From Bacteroidales bacterium (GTDB lineage: Bacteria; Bacteroidota; Bacteroidia; Bacteroidales; UBA12077), in assembly GCA_019038645.1 (NCBI GenBank), contig JAHOYT010000046.1, positions 1-64,000 on the forward strand: DNA of 64,000 nt. Reading direction: 5' to 3'. Numbering within the stretch: position 1 is the first letter of the stretch; every line of letters starts with the position of its first letter. The notes under the pieces are model-generated. The model was not told the origin of the DNA and searched no databases. It was given only the letters and a program-made list of their open reading frames with translations. Positions 46,618-54,801 of this stretch are shown here, in pieces. The position numbers were made by a program, and so were the translations under genes.

Positions 46618-47487
46618 ATGAGTGTAAATATGCTTATTATTGGTGCTGGCAGAAGTGGCACAACAACATTATACGAACATTTAAAATCTCATCCTGATAT
46701 TTGTTTTTCTAATATTAAAGAAATCCCTTTTTTTTCTGTTGAGGATATTTACCAGAGAGGAGAATCTTATTATCACTCCTTTTTTAAACCAATAAATCAG
46801 AAAATAACCGCATCTTCAGATACTTACTTATTAATTGATAATGATGCACCATTAAGAATTTCCACTTATAATCCTGACATGAAGTTTATTATCATGCTTC
46901 GTGAACCTGTTGCACGTTCATACTCTTCTTTTAATTATGCAATAAATAACGGGCATGAAAATAAAACTACCACTTTTAGAGATTCTTTTACTTATGAAAA
47001 AGAAAAAATCAGCAATCAGGATATTATTATAAGAAATAACCTGGGACACTTTTATACAGGGCTTTACCATAAGCATATTAAATACTGGATGCAATTTTTC
47101 CAACAAGAGAATTTCTTGCTTATAAAAACCACTGATTTGAGCGAAAATTATGAGAAAGTCTTAAAAAATGTAAGCAAATTCTTAAATATTGAAGAGTTCC
47201 CAAAAAAAGCTGAAATAAGAACGAATAAAGCATCAGGAGTAAAATTTATATTTTTACACAAACTTCTGATTGACAGAGACTCGAAACTAAGGAAGCTTAT
47301 AAGTAGAATTTCTCCAGACTCTTTTAAAAAATCTGTTTTTAATTCAGGAATTATCCAAAGATTAAAGCGCCTTAATAAAAAGGAGTATTTGTACGAGCCA
47401 ATTAGCAAAGAAGACAAGAAATTTGTGGAGAAGCATTTCGAAGAAGATTTACAATTACTTAAGGATGAATTCGGTATTAGTTTTTAA
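46618..47487 (+). CDS. Sulfotransferase domain protein of the glycan cluster
   Basis: PAPS-dependent sulfotransferase (289 aa), with the 5'-phosphosulfate loop IIGAGRSGTTTLYEHLKSHP at the start and a 3'-phosphate loop KFIIMLREPVARSYSSFNY (about 82-100). KEIPFFS following the first loop is typical of heparan-sulfate-type (NDST/HS3ST-like) and bacterial carbohydrate sulfotransferases. It is read opposite to all neighbouring glycan genes, starting 49 bp from the GT4 gene and ending 3 bp before the tail of the first deacetylase gene. It very likely sulfates the polysaccharide made by this cluster, which is inference from context. Confidence 0.9.
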   Translation: MSVNMLIIGAGRSGTTTLYEHLKSHPDICFSNIKEIPFFSVEDIYQRGESYYHSFFKPINQKITASSDTYLLIDNDAPLRISTYNPDMKFIIMLREPVARSYSSFNYAINNGHENKTTTFRDSFTYEKEKISNQDIIIRNNLGHFYTGLYHKHIKYWMQFFQQENFLLIKTTDLSENYEKVLKNVSKFLNIEEFPKKAEIRTNKASGVKFIFLHKLLIDRDSKLRKLISRISPDSFKKSVFNSGIIQRLKRLNKKEYLYEPISKEDKKFVEKHFEEDLQLLKDEFGISF

Positions 47488-47490
47488 ACC

Positions 47491-48474
47491 TTAACCTCTA
47501 TTAATTACATTTTTCCTGATTAATTTTTTACCTAAATACACTAAATATTCCTTGGTAATTATTTGCTTTACAGATAAATTTAATTCTTCAATGGGAATTC
47601 TCTGCAAGTGTTTTGAATAAAGTTCATCTTTTAATCCGGCACAACCAAAAGATAAATCGACCCTAGGATTCTCTGATGAATGAATAGTCTCAAAAAATCG
47701 CTTTGAAACATTATAGTCTGTAAATGGAAATGCAAAGAGATTGTATTTTGGATTAAAATTACTTTTTATCCACTGAGTGCTTTCTGCCGTTTGTTTAATT
47801 TGCTCCTCAAAAGAAATTTTATAATACTCCGGATGGTCTGTACTATGCGCTCCTACGGAGAATCCTTGACTTATCAAGCTTTCTATTTGAGTTTTTGAAA
47901 GATATGGCTGATTAATTTCGAGAAATTCATCAAAATCATAATTAAGTTTATCAGCTAATTTATCAATAAGCAAAGTATTATTATAATCAATATTTAATAT
48001 GGCTTCACAGATTTTCTCTTTCACCACGTGCTTATCAAAAAGCTTAAGGCTAATATCCTTAATTACTTTGTCGTTTGTATTTTTCGCTATTATTTCTTCT
48101 ACTAATAAACTGGCTTTGTATCGATAAAATAGTTTCTTATTATCGACAAAATCAGAATTAACGAAAAAAACAGCAGGTATTCCCTTTTGTTTTAAAATTG
48201 GAGCAATAATATCATATACTTCTTTTAAGCCATCATCAAACGTAAATAAAACAGAATTTCTTTTTACATCACTCTGATTATTAATTGAATCTACTATTGT
48301 CTCTACATTAATTGGTTCATAATATTTCAAAATAAAATCGATATCATTAACAAATTGTTTGGTAGTCCGAACTGAATATAAATTTTTGATGTGCCCCAAT
48401 TTACTATCACTCACCACATGATATAATGGCAATAGCAATCTCTTACCTGACAATTTTATTAAACTCCTAAGCAT
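47491..48474 (-). CDS. Polysaccharide deacetylase (NodB-type)
   Basis: Carbohydrate esterase 4 family, removing N-acetyl groups from a glycan. NodB motif 1 VLFTFDDGLKEVYD (TFDDG at 78-82), motif 2 GAHSTDHPEY (metal-binding His pair). The N-terminus (LPLYHVVSDSKLGH) resembles membrane-proximal deacetylases such as PgaB-like and PIA-modifying enzymes. Length 327 aa. Its ATG overlaps the stop of the FemAB-like gene (TAATG), a coupling signal. Ends 3 bp from the sulfotransferase gene, convergently. Confidence 0.88.
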   Translation of the reverse strand: MLRSLIKLSGKRLLLPLYHVVSDSKLGHIKNLYSVRTTKQFVNDIDFILKYYEPINVETIVDSINNQSDVKRNSVLFTFDDGLKEVYDIIAPILKQKGIPAVFFVNSDFVDNKKLFYRYKASLLVEEIIAKNTNDKVIKDISLKLFDKHVVKEKICEAILNIDYNNTLLIDKLADKLNYDFDEFLEINQPYLSKTQIESLISQGFSVGAHSTDHPEYYKISFEEQIKQTAESTQWIKSNFNPKYNLFAFPFTDYNVSKRFFETIHSSENPRVDLSFGCAGLKDELYSKHLQRIPIEELNLSVKQIITKEYLVYLGKKLIRKNVINRG

Positions 48475-49364
48475 TACACCAATTTATTAATGGGCCAAAT
48501 TAATTTATTTCGCTTATAATGATAATATTTAACCGGAACAGCACCAAATCCGCTAAAAAATCTTGCTAAATTATCAATGGTGCCTCCTTCAAAATCGAAA
48601 ACTTCCTTCTTTTCTGCATATTTTTGAATAATCGAATCTATCAATAAAAACATCGCCGATTTTTCTTTCCCGAATTCATTCGATGATGAAACTAAAAATG
48701 TTAATCGGTTTTTGTAATTAATCAGAAATACTACCGCAAGAATATCGTTTTGATTATTAGTAACACTATAGCTTTCTCCAATTCCTTTATTAACAGCTGA
48801 TTCTATAATACTTAACAACTTTTGATAATGCCATTTACTTAAATCATTTACCGGATTTCCTTTTTTAAAGTTCCAAAGTTCCTTTGGTGAAATATTCTCA
48901 ACTACATTCAGCTCCTGCTTTTTTGCCTTATTGATATTTCGTTTTGTATTTGTAGAAAAATTGCTTCTAATGCTTTCAAAATTTGAAGTCAGATTTAATT
49001 CAAAATTAGTTCTTTCAGTACAGTATTTTCCGGAGTCAAAGTCTAAGTTTAAAGCAATAAACCTGTATTTTGAAGGAATTAATTTTAAGAAATCTGTAGT
49101 TGCTATTTTTGCATTACTTTCCTTATAATAAGCACCTAACTGCTGACAAAATGGTGGTTGAATTAAATATTTTAAGCCATATTTTTTCTTTACCGGTAAA
49201 GGCATTATGGCCTTATAATCTCCATCAATTAAAGCTTCCCAACCTGGCGAAACAATATCTAAATACCACGAAAGTGAATACACCAAACCATTATCTGATT
49301 TTTCAATTACGAAATCCCATTTTTGTTTATCAATCTGATTATGTTTGAGGTATTTTATTTCCAA
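48474..49364 (-). CDS. FemAB/GNAT-like acyltransferase of the glycan cluster
   Basis: 296-aa protein of the GNAT/FemAB-like superfamily (PF13480-type), usually part of capsule or exopolysaccharide loci. SYSLSWYLDIV-like opening (LVYSLSWYLDIVSPGWEALI), GLKYLIQPPFCQQLGAYYKE, STNTKRNINKAKKQEL in the centre, and FEGGTIDNLARFFSGFGA near the end, are family features. No signal peptide. Translationally coupled to the first deacetylase gene by a one-base overlap of stop and ATG. The acyl or aminoacyl donor is unknown. Confidence 0.8.
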   Translation of the reverse strand: MEIKYLKHNQIDKQKWDFVIEKSDNGLVYSLSWYLDIVSPGWEALIDGDYKAIMPLPVKKKYGLKYLIQPPFCQQLGAYYKESNAKIATTDFLKLIPSKYRFIALNLDFDSGKYCTERTNFELNLTSNFESIRSNFSTNTKRNINKAKKQELNVVENISPKELWNFKKGNPVNDLSKWHYQKLLSIIESAVNKGIGESYSVTNNQNDILAVVFLINYKNRLTFLVSSSNEFGKEKSAMFLLIDSIIQKYAEKKEVFDFEGGTIDNLARFFSGFGAVPVKYYHYKRNKLIWPINKLV

Positions 49365-49409
49365 TGTAAAGTTATTTTTCAGTAATAATTATAAAATATA
49401 TTCTTAAAA

Positions 49410-50189
49410 TTATGAATATGACTGATAACACCGGATCCTTTTTCCACCCTTTGCTGCCATGATAATACCATAATTGTTTTTACCATAGATCCATTTTCGA
49501 TTTAATAAAGTTTTAACGAAAAATCCCCACCATAATAATTGATGCATACGTCTAAATTTCGTTTTAAAACCATATTTGTGAAGATAATCAATTATTACTT
49601 CAAAATCAGGCCTGCCATTTATTGTTCCCGACTCATCATATCTCCCTGCAATTATAGTAAGATTTATATCTTTAGATTCAGATAAAATATTATGCATCCC
49701 TTTTAATGCTTCAAATTCAGCTCCATTTATAGTCAGGTTAATGTGGCTAATTTTCTGTATATCAACATTTAAATCACTTATAATATTATCAAGGCTATCC
49801 ATTTCAACCCTAATTTCTTTATCAATAAAACTTACTGAACTATCGATCGGTACATTATTTAATTGATTCCAACTTGTAGATTCACCTAAAAGCAACTTAC
49901 AATCTCCTTTCTCAGAAAAAACTGCTTTTTGTATTAATGTTATATTAATCTTTTTTTCATTCAAGATTTTCTGAGCAATATTAATATTTCGTGGATCAGG
50001 ATCGATTCCAATTATCCGTCCGTTTGGTTTCACCCTGTTATACATAGTAAACAAATCGCTGGTAACAGGCGCAATCATATCAAAGCCAAGCTGAATCCCG
50101 ATTTCATCTTTTTTTAGGTTTGGAAATTTTAATGCAGAATCAGTTCTAATAAAAATTTTCCAGATAAATTGTTTTAAATACTTAATCAT
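49410..50189 (-). CDS. FkbM-family methyltransferase
   Basis: SAM-dependent methyltransferase of 259 aa, likely O-methylating a sugar. Divergent glycine-rich loop around DEIGIQLGFDMIAPVTSDLF, then GRIIGIDPDPRNINIAQKIL (acidic SAM ribose contact), VEMDSLDNIISDLN and HINLTINGAEFEALKGMHNI, the FkbM signature segment (usually IDVEGAE). The G-G motif is weaker than usual, so activity is not certain. Lies 45 bp upstream of the FemAB-like gene and 92 bp downstream of the second deacetylase gene, same strand. Confidence 0.8.
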   Translation of the reverse strand: MIKYLKQFIWKIFIRTDSALKFPNLKKDEIGIQLGFDMIAPVTSDLFTMYNRVKPNGRIIGIDPDPRNINIAQKILNEKKINITLIQKAVFSEKGDCKLLLGESTSWNQLNNVPIDSSVSFIDKEIRVEMDSLDNIISDLNVDIQKISHINLTINGAEFEALKGMHNILSESKDINLTIIAGRYDESGTINGRPDFEVIIDYLHKYGFKTKFRRMHQLLWWGFFVKTLLNRKWIYGKNNYGIIMAAKGGKRIRCYQSYS

Positions 50190-50281
50190 TAAAACTGCCA
50201 GCTTAAATTTGTTAATAAAACTCTATTTATACTTAATTATACCTAAAAACATTAGCAGCTTTATGAATTTCCTATGCGAAG

Positions 50282-51586
50282 TTATTTTTCAAAAATGATT
50301 TCAAGCATCTTTTTATACACTGGCTCCCATCCTTTCCAGTATCCATGATCACTAAGTGATTCGTTATGCCACAGACTTATAAATGTGCCTTTTACCTTCT
50401 TAACTTTATTAATAATTTCACCAATTAGATCAATCGCCTCGTCAATATTCAATTTTAAATATTGATTTAAGGTAGTATCCATAACATAAAAAGGATAAAT
50501 CATTAATTCGGTTTCTTTTTCGTTATATAAATCATAAAAAAGAAATGGCGTACAGGTTCCTGCTCTGAATCCCACATCAGTTGCATATCCTAACGTGTAA
50601 TCCTCTTTAATTCCCAGTTTCAATAAATTCTGATAAGTTTCAGTAAATAGTAATTTCAAAAAATGCTGTCTGCTTTTTGTTATTGATGTACAAGTTATAC
50701 CTGACAAATATTCAAATTCCTTTTTTAACTGATCAAAACTTTCATTAGACTCATAAGAAGGATGAATACCTATTTCTGAAATCGCACAAATTTCTTTTAT
50801 CAATTCCTGAAACGCTTCATTATCGAGCGGGAGGTTTTTATCGTATGTATTATAATTACCTACCAGAAAGAACCATAAAGGATTTATATTATACTGTTTA
50901 TGCAAAGCATCAAGATATCCGTAAGTATCAAAAGGATCTTTTTCTCCTGTTAAAGCCTGAAAACGTTTTATATTTTCATCAAAATCAAGCTTAAGTAAAT
51001 CTCTCATTGCAGCGCCAATTGTTCTTACCGTTCCCTTATATAAATATGCGTATGCATTATCTATATCAATTGTAGAAATATACTTAAACTCCCTGGTACA
51101 GGTTTTGAATCCAGGGAATTTTTCTGTAAGCATGCCAGATAATTTACATACCCACTGATCTACAACCGGGTCTTGCAAAAATCCATTTTTACCTGCCAGA
51201 CTCTGATTTGCTTCAAATCTACCGTGCTGATCTGCACTAAAAGGTAAATATTCTTCGTATCGGCTAACTAAATAAAAAGCAGCCGCAAATAAATCGAAAG
51301 GTAAATCCGGGCTTCCCGAAGTCTGAAAAAATATTTTGTTATTTTCCCAGGAACTAACTTCAATCTTTTTTTGCAAGATACTGGTCTCGAACAACAAACC
51401 TGCCGGAATAATCTGAATACATCCATCGATTAATTCATCTGAATAATTTATTTTCGCTAAATCTGATGATGCAAATTCATCTTTATCAGTGATGAGTTTG
51501 TAATCAACTCCCTGTATATCATTAAAAATAAATCTTAAGATATAATCGAGTCGCGACGAAGTTTTTTGTGCGTATATTAAAACCAA
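50282..51586 (-). CDS. Polysaccharide deacetylase family protein with N-terminal DUF7033-like domain
   Basis: 434-aa protein. The N-terminal part (about 1-165) is like the DUF7033 domain often fused to deacetylases; the C-terminal part carries CE4-like motifs, STIDIDNAYAYLYKG in place of TFDDG and EIGIHPSYES for the His motif. SLWHNESLSDHGYWKGW at the end is the family signature. The start codon is TTG (MVLIYAQKTS), no ATG being available before residue 150. It is 45 bp downstream of mutS2 on the same strand, so it may be read from the mutS2 transcript. Confidence 0.85.
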   Translation of the reverse strand: MVLIYAQKTSSRLDYILRFIFNDIQGVDYKLITDKDEFASSDLAKINYSDELIDGCIQIIPAGLLFETSILQKKIEVSSWENNKIFFQTSGSPDLPFDLFAAAFYLVSRYEEYLPFSADQHGRFEANQSLAGKNGFLQDPVVDQWVCKLSGMLTEKFPGFKTCTREFKYISTIDIDNAYAYLYKGTVRTIGAAMRDLLKLDFDENIKRFQALTGEKDPFDTYGYLDALHKQYNINPLWFFLVGNYNTYDKNLPLDNEAFQELIKEICAISEIGIHPSYESNESFDQLKKEFEYLSGITCTSITKSRQHFLKLLFTETYQNLLKLGIKEDYTLGYATDVGFRAGTCTPFLFYDLYNEKETELMIYPFYVMDTTLNQYLKLNIDEAIDLIGEIINKVKKVKGTFISLWHNESLSDHGYWKGWEPVYKKMLEIIFEK

Positions 51587-51630
51587 TGTATTAAGGATTT
51601 AGTTTATCCCAAATTTACAAAATTTTATTA

Positions 51631-54120
51631 TCATTCAAATTCAATAATAGTAATTCCTGAACCACCAAACTGAACACTTTCGTCATGATATGATTTGATT
51701 ACATCAACAGTATCAAGGTATTGACGAATTAATTGTCGTAAAATACCATCACCTTTCCCATGTAATATTTTTACCGTATTAACATTGATTACAATGGCTT
51801 CATCGATAAAATCATTAACAATTTGTAATGCTTCTTCGGCCCGCTTTCCACGAACGTCAATTTCGGGTTTAAATTTTAAACGACGTTCACCAAAATCCCA
51901 CGATGAGCTACGTCCTGATCCGGAAGCGTTTCCTGATAATTGCTTGTATCTTTTTTCAGATATTTTCTCTAAACGTTTAATATCCAGTGTGGTTATCATA
52001 TTACCAAAGGCAACCATTATACTTTTGCCATTCACGTCAAGCACTTCACCTACAGAATCCTGCCCGAATAATTTTACCTTATCACCTTTTTCATAGCTAT
52101 TTGAATTCGGAGCCTTTTGAACCTCAACTTTATCTGAATCTTGTTTATCAGATTTTTTCTTTCCAAATTTTTCACGCTGTTTTAACTTCTCAATTTTACG
52201 ATTAATTCTTTTTTCTTCTTCTGAATCAATTGTGCTTAATTGTTCTTTAAAGTCTGTGAGGTTCTTACGTGCTGTCTTCGTTTTTTCTTTGTCGGCCTGA
52301 TTTTCTTTTATTTCGCGAATTGTATTTTCAATTTGTTTATTAACTCCTGCCAATAATGCTTCTGCATCTTCTTTTGCCTTTCCGGCAATTTCTTTTCGTG
52401 TTTTTTCTGCTGACTCAAGCTCTGTTGTATATCTTGAAATTTGCTCTTCAAGTTTTTTCTCCGATTTTCTGATATTATCACGTTTTGTTTCCCAGTAACG
52501 CTTATCTCGTAAAATATCTTTCAGGTTTTTATCAAAATCGATATGATCTTTACCTATTTTATCGGTTGCTTTTTTAAGAATATCTTCAGGCAATCCAATT
52601 TTTCGTGCAATCTCAAAGGCAAAAGAACTACCGGGTTCACCAATTGACAAACGAAATAAAGGTTGAATTTTTGCTGTATCAAACAACATTGCTCCATTTT
52701 CAATTCCACTTGTTGCCGAAGCAAAATGTTTTAATGATGTATAATGTGTCGTTATTACACCCTGAACTTTTTTGTGATTTAACGAATCCAGAATTGCCTC
52801 GGCAATAGCACCACCAAGCATTGGTTCAGTACCCGATCCAAATTCATCTATTAAAATTAAAGTTCCGCTATTTGCCGACTTTAAGAAATTTTTCATATTC
52901 AGCAAATATGAACTATAAGTACTTAAATCATTTTCAATGGACTGATCATCACCAATATTCAAAAATAGATTATGAAATATACCTATTTCGGAATTTTCGT
53001 TCATAGGAACTAAAAGCCCGCATTGAAACATATATTGCAGTAAACCAACCGTTTGCAAACAAACTGATTTTCCGCCGGCATTAGGGCCTGAAATAAGTAA
53101 TATTCTCTGATTATCATCATTTAATTCAATATCCAAAGGAACTACAGTGCGCGACTCCTCTTTAAACGACAAATAAAGTAATGGATGAACAGCCTGTTTC
53201 CACTGAACCATCGGACGATCGTTAAATATTGGTTTTATTCCGTTCAGTTTATTAGCAAGTAATGCTTTAGAACGAATAAAATCAATAGTTCCCATGTAAT
53301 CATAAGCCAAAAACAAATCATCGATGTAAGGACGAATATCATCTGCAAAAAGAGTAAGAATCTTTACAATTTCACGGCGTTCAGCATAATAAAGCTCCCT
53401 AATATCATTATTAATTTCAACTATTTCTGAAGGCTCAATGTAAGCAGTTTTTCCAGTTGCTGATTCGTCAAGTATGAGTCCTTTTATTTTTCTTTTATGC
53501 GATGCATCGACAGGTATCGTTGCTCTGCCATCACGAATAGATAAAGAAACATCCTGTTCAACTATTCCGTTTTTTTGAGCATCTTTTAAAATAGCATGCA
53601 GGCGTTTCGAAACAGCACTTTCCTTGTCGCGAATATTTTTTCGGATTATATTTAGCTCAGGCGATGCATTGTCTTTGATCTTTCCATGTTTTGTAATAAT
53701 TGCATCAATACGATCGAAAATAAAAGGATAAAGTTTTACATTCTCCGTCAGTTTTTGCAAATAAGGGTACTTTTCATCTTCTTTGCGTGCCTTAAAAAAT
53801 TTAAGTATTGCATTTATTGTTTCCAACGATCGTTTCAGATCAAATAACTCTTCGGATAAAAGATAAGTTCCCACTATCTTTATCTTTGTTAATGCAGGAG
53901 TTAAATCAATAAAGTGATTTAATGGAAAATCCTCTTCCATTAACATTATTTGTTTAAACTCACTAACCTGACTAACCAGAGTTTCAATAAAAGAATATTT
54001 GTTTGAAAATCGAATTTTATCAACCCGCATTTGCCCCAGGTTACTTAAGCAACCACCTTTTAGCATATCACGGATTTTATCAAACCCTATTTTTTGTTCA
54101 AAATTTTCCGGGTAAAGCAC
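51631..54120 (-). CDS. mutS2: MutS2 family ATPase/endonuclease with Smr domain
   Basis: MutS2-type protein; in other bacteria MutS2 suppresses recombination and rescues collided ribosomes. GTG start gives the canonical MLYPENFEQKIGFDKIRDML. Walker A GPNAGGKS (345-352), Walker B TLILIDEFGSGTEPMLGGAI, signature GEPGSSFAFEIARKIGLPED, coiled coil about 520-640, and Smr nuclease domain at the C-terminus (about 755-829, DVRGKRAEEALQIVNDFIDE and LHGKGDGILR). Length 829 aa. Followed by the glycan genes on the same strand. Confidence 0.96.
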   Translation of the reverse strand: MLYPENFEQKIGFDKIRDMLKGGCLSNLGQMRVDKIRFSNKYSFIETLVSQVSEFKQIMLMEEDFPLNHFIDLTPALTKIKIVGTYLLSEELFDLKRSLETINAILKFFKARKEDEKYPYLQKLTENVKLYPFIFDRIDAIITKHGKIKDNASPELNIIRKNIRDKESAVSKRLHAILKDAQKNGIVEQDVSLSIRDGRATIPVDASHKRKIKGLILDESATGKTAYIEPSEIVEINNDIRELYYAERREIVKILTLFADDIRPYIDDLFLAYDYMGTIDFIRSKALLANKLNGIKPIFNDRPMVQWKQAVHPLLYLSFKEESRTVVPLDIELNDDNQRILLISGPNAGGKSVCLQTVGLLQYMFQCGLLVPMNENSEIGIFHNLFLNIGDDQSIENDLSTYSSYLLNMKNFLKSANSGTLILIDEFGSGTEPMLGGAIAEAILDSLNHKKVQGVITTHYTSLKHFASATSGIENGAMLFDTAKIQPLFRLSIGEPGSSFAFEIARKIGLPEDILKKATDKIGKDHIDFDKNLKDILRDKRYWETKRDNIRKSEKKLEEQISRYTTELESAEKTRKEIAGKAKEDAEALLAGVNKQIENTIREIKENQADKEKTKTARKNLTDFKEQLSTIDSEEEKRINRKIEKLKQREKFGKKKSDKQDSDKVEVQKAPNSNSYEKGDKVKLFGQDSVGEVLDVNGKSIMVAFGNMITTLDIKRLEKISEKRYKQLSGNASGSGRSSSWDFGERRLKFKPEIDVRGKRAEEALQIVNDFIDEAIVINVNTVKILHGKGDGILRQLIRQYLDTVDVIKSYHDESVQFGGSGITIIEFE

Positions 54121-54304
54121 TTCCTTATTTTTTGATAAATATACAATTCTGCAAAATTAAAGTTTTTAAAACTTTGTAACGGCAAATTAAAAAAAAATCA
54201 TACAGTTTAGAAACAATTATTACTTATGTTAATAAAATAACAAGCTTTTTTAGGTTTTATGATTTAATTATTTTTTATTTGTTTTTTAAATTAAAAATGT
54301 TCAA

Positions 54305-54652
54305 ATGTTTCAGGTTGGATTGTTTTCGACATTTATTCCCTATCTATTATTTGCTTTTGCATATATTGGATTTTTAGGAACTAATGCTTTAAACAAAAAT
54401 CAATATATTGATTGTCCTGATTTACCAGCTGGATATGAGATTTCTTTTATAGATGAATATCGCACAGTATCCTCTTTTTATTCCAGTGAAAAAGATGAAA
54501 TAAATGTTTCATCTTATTTGATTGAGCCCAAACTAAATCTTAAAGAGATTAATTCTCACACCAAATTTAGTCACTTCGACAGATTTGATATTGAAAATTT
54601 ATTCACTAATGGCTACATTTTAGCCAGACCTCCTCCTCCAATAAACGCATAA
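54305..54652 (+). CDS. Small single-pass membrane protein ahead of the heme-type receptor
   Basis: 115-aa protein starting MFQVGLFSTFIPYLLFAFAY, a transmembrane helix or uncleaved signal (about 4-25), followed by a polar domain and ending ARPPPPINA. I recognise no family. It lies 150 bp upstream of the receptor start on the same strand, and a similar kind of small protein with a proline-rich tail is, as I recall, often found ahead of TonB-dependent receptors in Bacteroidota. The proline-rich end could be a periplasmic interaction motif. Function unknown; possibly an uptake accessory protein. ATG at 54305 is the only start that keeps the helix. Confidence 0.6.
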   Translation: MFQVGLFSTFIPYLLFAFAYIGFLGTNALNKNQYIDCPDLPAGYEISFIDEYRTVSSFYSSEKDEINVSSYLIEPKLNLKEINSHTKFSHFDRFDIENLFTNGYILARPPPPINA

Positions 54653-54801
54653 GTTTCTTATAAAACATTTCGATTTAGCTTAATACTTTTTTACAAAAGC
54701 TATAACAATTCTATTTATTTAATAGCTAATACTAAGCAAATTAAGATGCAAGAATTATTTTGCCGATCTTATTTTGTAAAGTATTAATCACAACAAATCA
54801 T

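Noticed and set aside
54653-54801. Cobalamin-type riboswitch ahead of the TonB receptor
   Set aside because: The spacer is AT-rich and shows none of the conserved B12-box elements; the receptor has heme-type motifs instead.
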